Shown in pieces: positions 8,053 through 18,309 of a stretch of 45,601 bases of DNA. The notes below the pieces were generated by a model. It saw nothing but the letters and a program-made list of their open reading frames with translations, was not told the DNA's origin and made no database searches. The position numbers and the translations under genes are program-made. Source of the stretch: Alphaproteobacteria bacterium (lineage in GTDB: Bacteria; Pseudomonadota; Alphaproteobacteria; Rhodospirillales; Rhodospirillaceae); contig JADFXL010000004.1 in NCBI GenBank assembly GCA_015233585.1, positions 1-45,601 on the forward strand. Reading direction: 5' to 3'. Within the stretch, counting starts at the first letter, position 1. Each line of letters starts with the position of its first letter.

Positions 8053-8913
8053 TCACTCCGTTGCAGAAGCCTTGCCGGGGCTTTCCCAATGCCAGGGAGT
8101 TGTCAAGAGACAGTCGATGGCGCACATGATGTCATTTGTTGAGTATGGAGCGGCAATGACTTCGTGGAATCCGGCATCAAGGAACTTCTCTGCCCCAGGG
8201 ACATCCTTCGAAGGTAATATTGCCAATCCCCGTGCGAACCGGGATCGCGATTCTTGTCTACGAATCGTCGCTATGAAGTCATTCCCAAGATCAACCGTTC
8301 CCGTATTTATAATGACAACGTGAAATTCCTTCAAGTCCATGAGTTCGATAAATTCATAAGCATCAGAGCATTCATCAATATGGGTTGCTTTTAATCCTGA
8401 TATTATACTTTTGAACTCGCGCCGGCTCCTTGCGTTGTGATCGATGATGCAAAATGCGGCCTGTTCCCATAATATGGTGAATAATTTTTCTTGTGGAATC
8501 TTTCCTCTCGATACTCGTGGGAGGATGCGTGTGATCGGATTTATCGTATCCTTATTGGCTTGAAGGAAAAAAGACTCTGGTTGAACGACCTGCATCATCA
8601 GGGCCGCGCCTTCATCGAATTTCTCCAATTGTTTCATGGATCCCTTTGGCAAAGGGATAAGGTGTTCGTGACAATACAGGCACAGTGCGTCAACGACCTG
8701 ATCGTAAGTCAAAACAAATTCCCAAGATCCCGTTATGGTTGTGTATTTTTCTTGCGCGAAGCGAATGATTAGCGCCGTCTCTTTCCCTGGATCAAAGATC
8801 AGCGTCTCCGGCGCGATATCGGGTAATCGTGTGCCCGCATGGTTACTGTAACGTCGAAGCGCATCAATAAAGGTGACTGAAGAGAATGTGATGACGCGCC
8901 GTTCAAGTATCAT
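8053..8913 (-). CDS. Pseudo-receiver protein with unrecognised N-terminal domain (paralog B)
   Basis: Paralog of the product of 8910-9833 and, more distantly, of 6745-7491. Residues 1-110 are the shared two-fold-repeat domain: half 1 FIDALRRYS, LPD, ALIIRF; half 2 VVDALCLYCHEH, LPK, AALMMQVV. A linker of about 40 residues ends in FTILWEQAAF and leads into a receiver-like fold (152-270, starting FCIIDHN). The phospho-acceptor position is Asn203 (VVIINTG, where paralog A has VIISDLF), and the conserved Lys is lost (VIAAPYS), so ordinary phosphorylation is unlikely. The start codon overlaps the stop of 8910-9833 by 4 bp (ATGA), indicating translational coupling in the leftward operon. Codon use is more AT-rich than in the kinases upstream. 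Probably a binding or regulatory partner, not a classical response regulator; function unknown. Confidence 0.75.
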   Translation of the reverse strand: MILERRVITFSSVTFIDALRRYSNHAGTRLPDIAPETLIFDPGKETALIIRFAQEKYTTITGSWEFVLTYDQVVDALCLYCHEHLIPLPKGSMKQLEKFDEGAALMMQVVQPESFFLQANKDTINPITRILPRVSRGKIPQEKLFTILWEQAAFCIIDHNARSRREFKSIISGLKATHIDECSDAYEFIELMDLKEFHVVIINTGTVDLGNDFIATIRRQESRSRFARGLAILPSKDVPGAEKFLDAGFHEVIAAPYSTNDIMCAIDCLLTTPWHWESPGKASATE

Positions 8914-9833
8914 TTCTTCATTTCTTTCGCTGGAGTGCCGATATTGGAAATTTTTTGCGCCTCTCCATCACATGAAATGACTGTTTTCCCATGCATTCGG
9001 AACAAAAATTTATGTACCATTACGTGTTCAAGAAGATTCTTTATCATCTCCATTGAAAATGGAATTTTCAATACTTCGTTACAGCCAGATTTTAGCAGAA
9101 ACGTATCGTCGCTGCTGTTTTCTGGTATAATTGCTATGCAGATTGCGAATTTTGAATGAAATTCGGCATTTCTGATTATTCTTATAATGTCAGTACAGCT
9201 CATTCCACGTAGCACACTGACGAAGATAAGATCAAATTTGGTATCGTTATCAATTTGAATGCGGACGAACTCTGTTTCATCATGGCATTCGCAAATATGG
9301 CGCGCGCCACAAGAAATAATTGTATTTCTAATCGCTCTTCTGGTCTCTGAATTGGAGTCGATGATACAGAACGACGTGTTATTCCATATTATTTTTATTA
9401 TGTCTGATCTTGTCGCGTTCTTATCAGGTATCCCGTGTTGTATCACATCGACCAACCGGACGGTTATGACATCTCGTTGCGGCTCCCCGCCTGCACGCTC
9501 CAGGCCAACCTGGATGAGGACGGCGGCATGATCGTGGAAAACCGAGAGTCGCTTTGATGCCCGTTTTGGCAACTTTACATGATGCTCCTGACAATAGTCG
9601 CACAGCGCCTCAATGACCTGGGTACGGCCAAAGGCATGATTGCTACTGTCTCGTCCTGGATTGTCTGCCGATGAAAACCGGAGGGTCAACGCCATTTCGT
9701 GGGTAGGATCAAACGCGAAATCCTGCGGCACCGCGTCGGGCAGCGGTTGGCCATTCCGCATACAATACCGGCGCATGGCATCGAGCAGACTCCCGGTGGG
9801 GAACATCAAAACGCGGTGTTCGAGTATCGTCAT
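8910..9833 (-). CDS. Pseudo-receiver protein with unrecognised N-terminal domain (paralog C)
   Basis: Residues 1-113 carry the shared domain: half 1 [18 protein letters not shown] then ALTLRF (about 16-53), half 2 [18 protein letters not shown] then AAVLIQV (about 73-109). As in paralog B, a linker ending in [10 protein letters not shown] leads into a receiver-like fold (155-270, FCIIDSN). The phospho-acceptor Asp is Ser206 (DLIFVSV), and the conserved Lys motif reads LKIP instead of TKP. The C-terminal 35 residues are basic and unmatched in the paralogs. The start overlaps the stop of the upstream hybrid kinase by 4 bp, with GGGGAGAG just ahead, so translation is coupled to the kinase. Base composition is clearly more AT-rich than the flanking kinase genes, which suggests transfer or relaxed selection. 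Together with B this looks like a dedicated, phosphorylation-independent partner of the hybrid kinases, which is inference. Confidence 0.75.
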   Translation of the reverse strand: MTILEHRVLMFPTGSLLDAMRRYCMRNGQPLPDAVPQDFAFDPTHEMALTLRFSSADNPGRDSSNHAFGRTQVIEALCDYCQEHHVKLPKRASKRLSVFHDHAAVLIQVGLERAGGEPQRDVITVRLVDVIQHGIPDKNATRSDIIKIIWNNTSFCIIDSNSETRRAIRNTIISCGARHICECHDETEFVRIQIDNDTKFDLIFVSVLRGMSCTDIIRIIRNAEFHSKFAICIAIIPENSSDDTFLLKSGCNEVLKIPFSMEMIKNLLEHVMVHKFLFRMHGKTVISCDGEAQKISNIGTPAKEMKK

Positions 9834-12169
9834 GCGCTCTCCCCAGTTACGAACAGAGCGTCCGGTAGCGCGTAGGCCGTGGTCATCAAGGCTGCGGGCA
9901 GACTGTTGATGGCCTCAACGAGCTGTGCCAGCGCCGTTTCGACATCCCCACTCCCGCGTGAGGCAACTTCCAGAGTCTTCGACGCCGACCATACTTTCGA
10001 GAGTCCCATGCTGTCGGCCGCACCCTTGACGGTATGGGCTTCGCGGCTGATGCTATTCAGGTCGCCATTCGTCAGGCTGGCACGCACGGCTCTGAGACGA
10101 ACGTTCGCATCTTCAATAAACTCGACCAGTAGTTCGATCACATTTTCCGCCTCGATATCCTTGGCCAGGGTATCGAGAACGCCCAGGTTGATAGCAGTGG
10201 TCACTGTCGATGGTTCGCAGCTTGCCTTGTCGCGCGGTCTGTTCACGCCGGAGTAACGGAGCAGCACGTCACACAGCTTGCGGCGTTCGATCGGTTTGCT
10301 GATATAGCCGTTCATGCCGGCATCCAGGCATTGCTGTTCAAAGCCTGGCATGACGTTGGCGGTCATGGCGATGATAGGAATGGCTGAGGCCGGGGGTGGA
10401 AGCGCCCGGATGGCGGCTGTCGCCTCGAAGCCATCCATTTCAGGCATTTGCACGTCCATGAAAATCAGCTCGTAGGACGAGGAGCGCGCCGCCTCTATTG
10501 CCTTTCTTCCATTTTCGGCAATATCGACCGTATGTCCCAGCTTGCGCAGCAGCATCAACGCAAGTTGCTGATTGACGGGATTGTCTTCGGCAACCAGAAT
10601 GCGCATCAGCTCTCCGGTCGGAGCCAATTCGGTTGTTGCGGGCATCGCCTCGGATTTGCCACCGATCAGGCCAAGAGCGCGACCGATAGCGCCAAAGAGA
10701 ACATCCAGGTGCAGAGGTTTGAGAAGGAAACCATCAATGGCCTCCACCGTATCAGGGTCTTTCAACAGGCCCTGGGACGAGGTCAGGATCAGTCTACAGG
10801 ATTTGAGAAGAGGAACGGCTCGTATCATTCGCACCAGATCGGGGGTGGAGATGCCTGACATGTGGCCATCGATTACGGCCACTTCCCATGGCTGATTCCC
10901 GGCGGCGGCACGGGTCAACTCGGCCAGGCACAGGCCTGAGTCCTGAACGGTCTGCACCACTAGGCCATAGGCCGCGAGTTGACGTTCGAGGGTTTCGCAG
11001 ATAACGGCATTGTCATCCACAACCAGGATCCGCCGGCCCGCGAGGTTCAAAATGGGATCCGCCACAGAACCGGAAACGGGAATCGGCAAAACCACCCAGA
11101 AGGTACTGCCCCGGCCGGGTTCGCTGGTCACCCCGATTTCACCCCCCATCAGTTCGGCCAGTCGTTTGCTGATGGCGAGTCCGAGACCGGTTCCGCCATA
11201 ACGCCGGGCGGCTTTCGCATCGACCTGGGAGAACGACATGAATAATCGTTTCTGTCCCTCTGGGGAAATACCGATGCCGGTGTCGGTTACGTCGAAGCGG
11301 ACACGGGTGCCGGTATCCGTTTGCACCGAACTCACCGCGATGCAAACGCCGCCGTGATCGGTGAACTTCACCGCATTGCCCGTCAGGTTCAACAGGATTT
11401 GCCGCAGACGCATTGCATCGCCCCGCATCATTCCTTGCAATTCCGGATCGAGGTAGGTCGTGATATCGACATTCTTGGCATGGGCGCGTGGGGCCACAAT
11501 GTCCGCCACGCTCTTGAGCAACGGCAGCAACTCGAAATCAACGGGGCTGATTTCGAGCTTGCTGGCTTCGATCTTGGAGAAATCAAGAATGTCGTTGATA
11601 ACCGCAAGCAACAATTCACCGGAGTTGCGGATCGTTTCGGCGAAATAGCGTTGCTCGTCACTCAATCGGGTGTCGAGCAGCAGCTCGGTCATGCCGATGA
11701 CGCCATTCATCGGTGTGCGGATTTCGTGGCTCATCGTCGCCAGGAATTCCGCCTTGCTCCGTTCCCCGGCCTCAGCCCGTTCGCGGGCCTGTTTCAGCTC
11801 GATCTGGTTGCGCACCCTGATCTTGACGATCGGTGGGCTGATGGGTTTCGTGATGTAGTCCATCGCCCCCAGCTCAAGTCCACGCATCTCGGCGGTGACA
11901 TCGTTCAGCGCGGTGACAAAAATGATGGGAATGCTTGCCGTAACCGGCTGCTTCTTCAATTGTTCACAGACACTGTAGCCATCCATTTCTGGCATGATGA
12001 CGTCGAGCAGAATCAGATCGGGCCGCAGCGTCTCCACCAGAGCGAGCGCCTGAAGGCCACTGGTGGCGAACGCCACCTCGTACTGGTCGTCGAGCACTTC
12101 TGCCAGGATCTCGATATTTGCGGGTTCGTCATCCACCACCAGGACAAGTCCACGCTGATCATTGCTCAT
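9830..12169 (-). CDS. Soluble hybrid histidine kinase: REC-HisKA-HATPase-REC-REC-Hpt
   Basis: Multi-domain phosphorelay kinase of 779 residues with no membrane segment. Order: receiver 1 (8-125, acceptor D56 in [13 protein letters not shown]), HisKA (H148 in [13 protein letters not shown]), HATPase (N265 in NAVKFT, DTGIGI from 296, GGTGLGL from 325), receiver 2 (380-500, D434 in [10 protein letters not shown], more divergent), receiver 3 (522-640, D572 in [12 protein letters not shown]) and Hpt (H712 in EAHTVKGAA). All phospho-sites appear intact, so it can in principle autophosphorylate and pass phosphate through its own receivers to the Hpt. The start at 12169 (MSNDQRG) is preferred over a longer frame from 12235 because GGAGA precedes it by 8 nt. 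That places it 11 bp inside the end of the upstream kinase gene. It is coupled downstream to paralog C by a 4-bp overlap. The N-terminal receiver suggests it takes phosphate from another kinase, perhaps its neighbour. Confidence 0.93.
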   Translation of the reverse strand: MSNDQRGLVLVVDDEPANIEILAEVLDDQYEVAFATSGLQALALVETLRPDLILLDVIMPEMDGYSVCEQLKKQPVTASIPIIFVTALNDVTAEMRGLELGAMDYITKPISPPIVKIRVRNQIELKQARERAEAGERSKAEFLATMSHEIRTPMNGVIGMTELLLDTRLSDEQRYFAETIRNSGELLLAVINDILDFSKIEASKLEISPVDFELLPLLKSVADIVAPRAHAKNVDITTYLDPELQGMMRGDAMRLRQILLNLTGNAVKFTDHGGVCIAVSSVQTDTGTRVRFDVTDTGIGISPEGQKRLFMSFSQVDAKAARRYGGTGLGLAISKRLAELMGGEIGVTSEPGRGSTFWVVLPIPVSGSVADPILNLAGRRILVVDDNAVICETLERQLAAYGLVVQTVQDSGLCLAELTRAAAGNQPWEVAVIDGHMSGISTPDLVRMIRAVPLLKSCRLILTSSQGLLKDPDTVEAIDGFLLKPLHLDVLFGAIGRALGLIGGKSEAMPATTELAPTGELMRILVAEDNPVNQQLALMLLRKLGHTVDIAENGRKAIEAARSSSYELIFMDVQMPEMDGFEATAAIRALPPPASAIPIIAMTANVMPGFEQQCLDAGMNGYISKPIERRKLCDVLLRYSGVNRPRDKASCEPSTVTTAINLGVLDTLAKDIEAENVIELLVEFIEDANVRLRAVRASLTNGDLNSISREAHTVKGAADSMGLSKVWSASKTLEVASRGSGDVETALAQLVEAINSLPAALMTTAYALPDALFVTGESA

Positions 12170-15100
12170 GACGGTCTCCAGAAACCAATTTGCCGGAAAT
12201 CTTATCGAGACATTGCCGTGCCTTGGTGAAGTCAAGACCTTCTATGGCGACAGCCATTTCCTGAAGATCCTCGTCAACTCCCTGTCCAGCCAGGGACGAC
12301 TGGAAGTTGGGAAACCGCTTGCGAGCGGTCAGGCTGTTCCTGTCCAGAAGGGGGATCAACTCAGCGGCGAGAGCCGCCACAACATCGCTGTTCAGCGAGG
12401 AGGAAGGTGGTGATACGGCAATGGAAGCCGCGTTGCTTCGTCTCTCCGTCATCAATGACCTTGCTGCCGCCAATGCCGCTGTCAAATGAATTTCGAAACC
12501 ATCGATCAACCCGGAAATCCCGTTTACGCTTCCCGAACGGCACCCGCGCTCCAGTTCGTGTGCGGCATCGAACAGCGCCCTGGCTTCCAGATTTCCTGCC
12601 ACGCCTTTCAGGGTATGGGCCAGAAGTCCGGCCTCATCAATGGCGCCCGCCCCGACCATCCGGCGCAGATCCTGGACGGCAGCGTCATATTTTTTGCCGA
12701 AATCGATGATCAGTTTGCGCAGCAGCTTTCGGTTGCCGTTGACCCGGGGTAGGGCAACGGCAATGTTGAACGGTGGCAGGACGTCGGGAAGCAGGGTATC
12801 CAGGGTGTCGGCCGATGGCGGCCGGAACGGATGCGGAAGCGTCTCCGTCCGTGGAGCTATCCACTGGTTGAGAACAGTGATCAACCGTATGGGGTCAATG
12901 GGCTTTGCGATGTGATCGCACATGCCGGCGTCCAGGCACCGTTTCTTGTCTTCATCTATGGCGTGGGCGGTCATGGCGATGACGGGCGGGCATTTATCGA
13001 CCATCCCGCTGCGAATCCGGCGGGTTGCCTCAAGACCATCCATTTCCGGCATCTGGACATCCATCAGAACTGCGTCGTAGTTCACAGTCCGGCTCAGCAT
13101 GGCCTCAACCGCTAATCGTCCATTGGCAACGATGTCTACCGCGATCCCGAATCCGGTCAATAGCTCCTCTGCCACCTGTTGATTGATTTCGTTGTCCTCG
13201 GCCACAAGAACGCGAGCGCCTAATGCATGGGCGGCCAAGGTTGGCGATGGTTCGATGGCGGCGCGAGGCATCGCGGAAGCATGTCCGCCGAAGGCATTCA
13301 CGATGGTATCGAACAGGAGGGATACTCCCACCGGCTTGATGAGGAGTGCCTGGATACCCAGCTGTTCGGCTTGCGCCATTACTTCCTCACGGCCGAAGGC
13401 GGTGATCATGACGACCGTCAGTGTTTGAGCGATCCTGGGATCTTCCTTGATCAACCGCGTGGCTTCGATGCCATCCATTTGAGGCATCTGCCAGTCCATC
13501 AACACCAGATTGAATGGGTGGCCCGCCGCCGATGCTTGTTCAAGCAGGGCGATCGCTTCGAGTCCACCTGTCGCGGTGGTCACCTGCATGGACCAGACGG
13601 TGAGAATTTCGGCAAGGATCGTGCGTGAGGTAGCGTTGTCGTCCACCACCAGAACCCTTAGGTCGCGCAGATCTTCAGGAATGGCGGGAACTGGCCCGTG
13701 CGTTGACTTCGGAAGGCCGAAGCGACCCTCAAACGTGAACGTGCTGCCCAGACCCGGTTGGCTTTTCACCGCAATCGAACCGTTCATCATGGCTGCCAAG
13801 CGGTTGCTGATGGCCAACCCCAGGCCGGTGCCGCCGAAGCGGCGTGTCGTCGTCATGTCGGCCTGCGAGAACGATTGAAACAAATGCGACATCTGTTCCT
13901 CGGTCATGCCGATGCCGGTATCGCGTACGGAAAATCGGACCGTCACTCCATCGGAGGCAGCTTCAAGCTGTTCCACCGAAACCACCACCTCGCCGGTTTC
14001 CGTAAATTTGACCGCATTGTTGACCAGATTCATCAGAATCTGCCCGAGACGCAGCGGATCCCCCATTAGCGATGGTCGTGCGTTGGATGAGACGGTGAAC
14101 AGCAGCTCGATCCCCTTCTCTGCCGCCCGCAGCGAAGTGACGTTCGCGATCCCGTCCAGAACCGACTGAAGACTGAACTCGATGTTTTCCAGGCTAAGCT
14201 TACCGGCTTCAATTTTAGAGAAATCAAGGATGTCGTTAATTATTCCCAGCAGGGCTGTGGCTGAACTTTTGATTTTTGTCAGATAATCGGTCATCCCAGG
14301 ATCGGGTGTCGCTTTTAACGCTAAATGGCTCAAACCGATGATGGCGTTCATCGGCGTGCGTATTTCATGGCTCATGTTGGCCAGGAACTGGGACTTGGCC
14401 TGATTGGTGGCTTCGGCCCGGTCCCGTGCCTCCAGCAATGCCAGTTCGGTATGCTCCCGCTCCAGGGCGAAGGAGAGGATTTCCGCTGCTGTCACCAGCA
14501 AGCGGATATCGTTCTCCGTCCATCGGCGTTCCGCCCGGATGGCGTGGAAGCCGATGAACCCGGCGAACGCGCCGCGCAGCACCAACGGCACGGAAAGGTT
14601 GGAAATTACACCAAAAGATTTCAGAAGCTCGCGCTCGCGCTCCGCCTCGGGCGGCAACTCGGCCACGTTGGCGGTATAGACCGTTTGCAACGCCTTGAGT
14701 TGCGGCACGAGCCACGGCAATTCGTCATCGCCATAACTTGGCGGGGCGGCGAGGCGGGACTTGATGCTATTGGTCGACCATTCCGCTTCGAGTGCCAGAC
14801 GATGGCTACCGGGAGACCGAAGGAACAAAACCACGCGGTCGGTCCCGGTGAACAGACCGAGGGCCATCAGGGTGTGAACGATCTTGGCATGAAACGATCC
14901 GGCGTCGGCGGAAACAAAGTCGCTGGAAATACTGGCGAGGAGCGTTTCAAGCTCGGTCCGTCGCTCCAAGGCAAGTTCGGCTGTCTGACGCCGGGCGATA
15001 TCTCTGGCGCCGGTGCGGAACAGGGCTACAACGGCCAGGCAGGTGAGTAGGAACAGGACACCGAAGCCGTAGGCGATCCAGTACTCATGTCCCTTCAGCG

Positions 15101-15956
15101 TGGCGGCAACCCGGCTGCTGTCAAGGAAATAGGAGATCTGCCAGTCCGGCAGGGCGTCAATGGCGTGACGACCAACGAGATAGGTCTTTCCATCCGGGGC
15201 TTCGATCCGATGGACATCGAGAACTTTCAGGCCGATGGAGTCAAGAACCGTGTCTCCATACTGATGGCTTTCCCGGAGTCTGGTGGCCTCGGCCTGATTC
15301 AGGGGGTTGAGGGTACGGAACAGCCAGTCGGGCCGGTTGGATACGAAGACGACATTGTGGACATCAGTAAGCGTAATGAAGCCGGCATGATCGCGGAACT
15401 CATTCTCAATCGCCTCAACTCCGGCCTTGATCACGACCACGCCAATCACCGCGCCGCCGGCATCCGTTACGGAATTTCCATAATAGATGCCACGTTCCCT
15501 GGTGACGACACCGAGAGCCATGTACGTGCTGGCCTTTCCTGCGAGAGCTTCCTTGAAATAGGGACGAAACGCATAGTTCTTGCCGACGAAGCTGGTGGTG
15601 GTTTTCCGGTTGCTGGACGCGATCGTGGTCCCCGTCCGATCCAGGAGATAACAGACGGCCGCGCCGAGTGTTCCGCAATAATTGTCGAGCACCATATTGG
15701 CACGCTCCAGACCGTCGGGCATCCCCTGCAAGGCCTCCCGCATCTGGAGAAGACTGCTCAGGGTGGCCGTGGACTTGCTGAGTTGCTCCAGATGCAGCGT
15801 GGTATGCTTGGCCAGTACCCTGGCGGTCCGCTCGGTATCGTCGACAGCCTCCTGCATCGCGCCCTTGGAAAGGTGGACGTAGAACAGAACACCGCCGGTT
15901 CCGGCAGAAAGCAGCGTAAGGAGCGCAAGAACAAACAGGCTGATTCGTGCGTTCAT
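12159..15956 (-). CDS. Membrane hybrid kinase: dCache-GAF-HisKA-HATPase-REC-REC-Hpt
   Basis: Inner-membrane sensor kinase of 1265 residues. TM1 at about 5-28, a periplasmic double-Cache sensor (about 35-285) and TM2 at about 293-313. The Cache contains [18 protein letters not shown] and [10 protein letters not shown], close to the C4-dicarboxylate-sensor (DctB-like) pattern, so a small carboxylate ligand is a reasonable guess. Then a GAF domain (about 335-500), HisKA with H530 ([13 protein letters not shown]), HATPase (NNAVKF at 646, DTGIGM at 679, GGTGLGL at 708), receiver 1 (D821 in [11 protein letters not shown]), receiver 2 (D966 in [11 protein letters not shown]), Hpt (H1114 in [11 protein letters not shown]) and an 80-residue C-terminal helical tail. 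AAGG lies 6 nt ahead of the start. It follows the CBS-PAS kinase after a 64-nt gap and overlaps the next kinase gene by 11 bp, so both kinases are probably made together. Confidence 0.93.
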   Translation of the reverse strand: MNARISLFVLALLTLLSAGTGGVLFYVHLSKGAMQEAVDDTERTARVLAKHTTLHLEQLSKSTATLSSLLQMREALQGMPDGLERANMVLDNYCGTLGAAVCYLLDRTGTTIASSNRKTTTSFVGKNYAFRPYFKEALAGKASTYMALGVVTRERGIYYGNSVTDAGGAVIGVVVIKAGVEAIENEFRDHAGFITLTDVHNVVFVSNRPDWLFRTLNPLNQAEATRLRESHQYGDTVLDSIGLKVLDVHRIEAPDGKTYLVGRHAIDALPDWQISYFLDSSRVAATLKGHEYWIAYGFGVLFLLTCLAVVALFRTGARDIARRQTAELALERRTELETLLASISSDFVSADAGSFHAKIVHTLMALGLFTGTDRVVLFLRSPGSHRLALEAEWSTNSIKSRLAAPPSYGDDELPWLVPQLKALQTVYTANVAELPPEAERERELLKSFGVISNLSVPLVLRGAFAGFIGFHAIRAERRWTENDIRLLVTAAEILSFALEREHTELALLEARDRAEATNQAKSQFLANMSHEIRTPMNAIIGLSHLALKATPDPGMTDYLTKIKSSATALLGIINDILDFSKIEAGKLSLENIEFSLQSVLDGIANVTSLRAAEKGIELLFTVSSNARPSLMGDPLRLGQILMNLVNNAVKFTETGEVVVSVEQLEAASDGVTVRFSVRDTGIGMTEEQMSHLFQSFSQADMTTTRRFGGTGLGLAISNRLAAMMNGSIAVKSQPGLGSTFTFEGRFGLPKSTHGPVPAIPEDLRDLRVLVVDDNATSRTILAEILTVWSMQVTTATGGLEAIALLEQASAAGHPFNLVLMDWQMPQMDGIEATRLIKEDPRIAQTLTVVMITAFGREEVMAQAEQLGIQALLIKPVGVSLLFDTIVNAFGGHASAMPRAAIEPSPTLAAHALGARVLVAEDNEINQQVAEELLTGFGIAVDIVANGRLAVEAMLSRTVNYDAVLMDVQMPEMDGLEATRRIRSGMVDKCPPVIAMTAHAIDEDKKRCLDAGMCDHIAKPIDPIRLITVLNQWIAPRTETLPHPFRPPSADTLDTLLPDVLPPFNIAVALPRVNGNRKLLRKLIIDFGKKYDAAVQDLRRMVGAGAIDEAGLLAHTLKGVAGNLEARALFDAAHELERGCRSGSVNGISGLIDGFEIHLTAALAAARSLMTERRSNAASIAVSPPSSSLNSDVVAALAAELIPLLDRNSLTARKRFPNFQSSLAGQGVDEDLQEMAVAIEGLDFTKARQCLDKISGKLVSGDRHEQ

Positions 15957-16020
15957 GGATACCTTTTCTCTGCATCATGGGCTCATATGGGTTCAAAATA
16001 ACAAATCCTTCTGGCCACGA

Positions 16021-18309
16021 TTATTCCGACTTGTCCGGAAGACTGAAGAAGAAGGTGCTGCCTTGGCCCGGTTCTGACTCCACCCATATAAGACCGTCAT
16101 GATGCTCGACAATCTTCTTGCAGATGGCAAGGCCGATGCCGCTGCCTGCGTAATCCCCCACGGCATGTAAACGCTGGAAAATGCCGAAGATACGCTCGAA
16201 TTGAACGGGGTCGATCCCGATGCCGTTATCGCGAACCGCAAACTCCCACAGCCTTTCGCGATGGCGGAATGAAAGCGATATATGTAGCGGCTTGTTTAAT
16301 GGACGGTATTTGAGCGAATTGCCGATCAGGTTCTGAAACAGGCGGAACATCTCGCCATGGTCCGCAAACACTTGCGGCCAATGTTCCCCTTCGACCGTGA
16401 CGGTGGCCTGGTACTCGTCAATCGACAGCTTGAACATGTCCAGAACCTCATGGATCACGTCTCGCACGTCAACCCAACCCGGCGGTTCTGTGGTGCGGCC
16501 GACACGGGCGTATTCCAGCAGGTCGATAATCAAACGGTCCATCCGCACGGCGCCATCAACCGCGAAGGCCATGTAGTCCCGTGCCTCCTGGTCCAGCGTT
16601 TTACCGAGTTTCTGCTCAAGGAGCTGGAGATAGCTGCGAACCATGCGCAGCGGCTGGCGAAGGTCGTGGGAAGCGACATAGGCAAACGCTTTGAGATCGC
16701 GGTTGGAGCGGCGTAGCATCTCCTCCATCTGCTGCCGCGTAGCGATATCGACACCGGTACCCACGAATTTATCGCCGTGGGAAGTCAACAGACGGGAGCC
16801 GGTAAAAAAATACGGAATACGCTGGCCGGTTCGGGTGACAAAATTTGCTTCAATGGTGGCGTGGCCAACGGCGAAGACCTCCTCCATCCTCTCGGCCACC
16901 AAGATCTTCTCGGTACCAGCGAAAAAATCCATTGGGTGCATCCGTCGGATTTCGTCGGCGCCATAGCCTGACACGGCTTCGAAATTATGGTTCCACAGAT
17001 CGAACCGGCTGTCGCGGTCGATGACATAGAAGATGCCCGGCAGGCTCTCGATCACGGCCTTGGTGAAATTGCGTTCCTCGTGGAGCGCTGCCTCTGCCGC
17101 CTTGCGTTCGGTGATGTCGCGGAATACGAGGACACCCCCGACATGGCGATCGCCTTCGGCCAGAGGAGACGTTGTGACTTCCGCCGGGAACACGGAACCA
17201 TCCCGTCTTGTAAACGAGCAACTATCCAGGCGCGTCGCCGTTTCGGTGCGGCACGACTGCGTGGCCAGGCAGGTTTCGTGCTGTTCAGGGCAAGAATGGC
17301 AGACCAGATCGCACCAGTTCCGGCCCAGGATGGCGTTTTCCGGCCAGCCGAGCAGTTCCGCCGCTGCGGTATTGGCGAACGTGACCTGGCCGGCGGCATC
17401 AAGGCCCACGACGCTGTCGCCGGCCGATCGCAGGATAAGGTCGAGACGACGTTCGGTTGATTCAAGCTGCCGGCTTTTCCGGGTGAGTACCTCCTCCAGA
17501 TGGTGCACATAGCCGTGCTCCATGGCGGCCAGGATGTCGGTCATGGTCAGAATGCCGCGCACCTCGCCGTCGGGGCCAGTAATAACGAGGTGGCGAAATC
17601 GCCGCGCCTCCAATAAATTGCGGGCCTCGATCAGTGGTGCGTCGATGGAGATGGACACCAGGGGCCGGGTCGCAACGTCGCCGATGCGCACGTCATCGGC
17701 ACGCCGGGCGATCAACCGGACAACATCCCGCTCGGTGATGATCCCTACAGGTTCCCCGTTCTCCGTGACCAGCGCGGCATCCAGGCCGTTGGCGAACAAC
17801 TGGCCAATGGTCTCGCCCACCCCGATGTCGTGGGGCAGGGTGAGCGCCGGCCGAAAGGCGACCGAACCCACCACGCGAAAGGACAGGTAGGACTGAATGC
17901 CGAGCTTCAGGACGACATCGGTCTGGCTGATGATCCCGATCATCAAGCCCGCAATGTCCACGACAATCAGATGACGGATGCTGTGTTCCCGGAATTTGAC
18001 CGCCGCATCCTGCAGGCTGGCGTTATCGGGGATGGAAATGAGCGGAGCGTTCATGAAGTTTGAAACGGGCTGCTCGAAGATACCGGGGTGGTCAAGATTC
18101 AGACGCAACGCGTCCATTTCGGTCCAGATGCCGAGAGGGTTGCCGGCACGGGCAATGATAATCGAACCGCACTTGTTCAGCGCCATTGTGGCGGCCGCGT
18201 CGGCAACTGCCGTTTCGGGCTCGCACATGATGACGGTGGGATGCATAAGGGCGCGAACCGGTTCCCTGCCGATCCCGGCAAATAGTGAGTCGTCCTGGTT
18301 TGTCTTCAT
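16021..18309 (-). CDS. CBS-PAS-PAS histidine kinase
   Basis: Cytosolic sensor kinase of 762 residues without membrane segments. Four CBS motifs (about 19-75, 80-138, 145-200, 206-265) form a Bateman module likely to bind an adenine nucleotide. PAS 1 (about 287-400) contains an unusual cysteine cluster: C333, C337, C340, C347, C353 and C364 within 32 residues. PAS 2 follows (about 413-525). HisKA has the phytochrome-like box with H548 in VASHDLRQPLRM; the HATPase shows NSLKYRP, DNGIGID (694-700) and GSGIGLAI (722-729). There is no receiver, so an external partner is needed. It begins the leftward block, 64 nt upstream of the dCache hybrid kinase. GGAT lies 7 nt ahead of the ATG. The combination of energy-type CBS sensing and a Cys-rich PAS suggests metabolic or redox input, which is inference. 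Confidence 0.92.
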   Translation of the reverse strand: MKTNQDDSLFAGIGREPVRALMHPTVIMCEPETAVADAAATMALNKCGSIIIARAGNPLGIWTEMDALRLNLDHPGIFEQPVSNFMNAPLISIPDNASLQDAAVKFREHSIRHLIVVDIAGLMIGIISQTDVVLKLGIQSYLSFRVVGSVAFRPALTLPHDIGVGETIGQLFANGLDAALVTENGEPVGIITERDVVRLIARRADDVRIGDVATRPLVSISIDAPLIEARNLLEARRFRHLVITGPDGEVRGILTMTDILAAMEHGYVHHLEEVLTRKSRQLESTERRLDLILRSAGDSVVGLDAAGQVTFANTAAAELLGWPENAILGRNWCDLVCHSCPEQHETCLATQSCRTETATRLDSCSFTRRDGSVFPAEVTTSPLAEGDRHVGGVLVFRDITERKAAEAALHEERNFTKAVIESLPGIFYVIDRDSRFDLWNHNFEAVSGYGADEIRRMHPMDFFAGTEKILVAERMEEVFAVGHATIEANFVTRTGQRIPYFFTGSRLLTSHGDKFVGTGVDIATRQQMEEMLRRSNRDLKAFAYVASHDLRQPLRMVRSYLQLLEQKLGKTLDQEARDYMAFAVDGAVRMDRLIIDLLEYARVGRTTEPPGWVDVRDVIHEVLDMFKLSIDEYQATVTVEGEHWPQVFADHGEMFRLFQNLIGNSLKYRPLNKPLHISLSFRHRERLWEFAVRDNGIGIDPVQFERIFGIFQRLHAVGDYAGSGIGLAICKKIVEHHDGLIWVESEPGQGSTFFFSLPDKSE

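Noticed and set aside
7478-8125. 215-codon minus-strand frame between paralogs A and B
   Set aside because: It runs through the intergenic repeats and has low-quality composition; the opposite-strand 89-codon gene has a real ribosome site.
11321-12229. Long plus-strand open frames opposite the hybrid kinases (also around 14325-15050 and 15087-16001)
   Set aside because: Their composition mirrors the kinase genes, which carry all the expected motifs; no independent coding signal.
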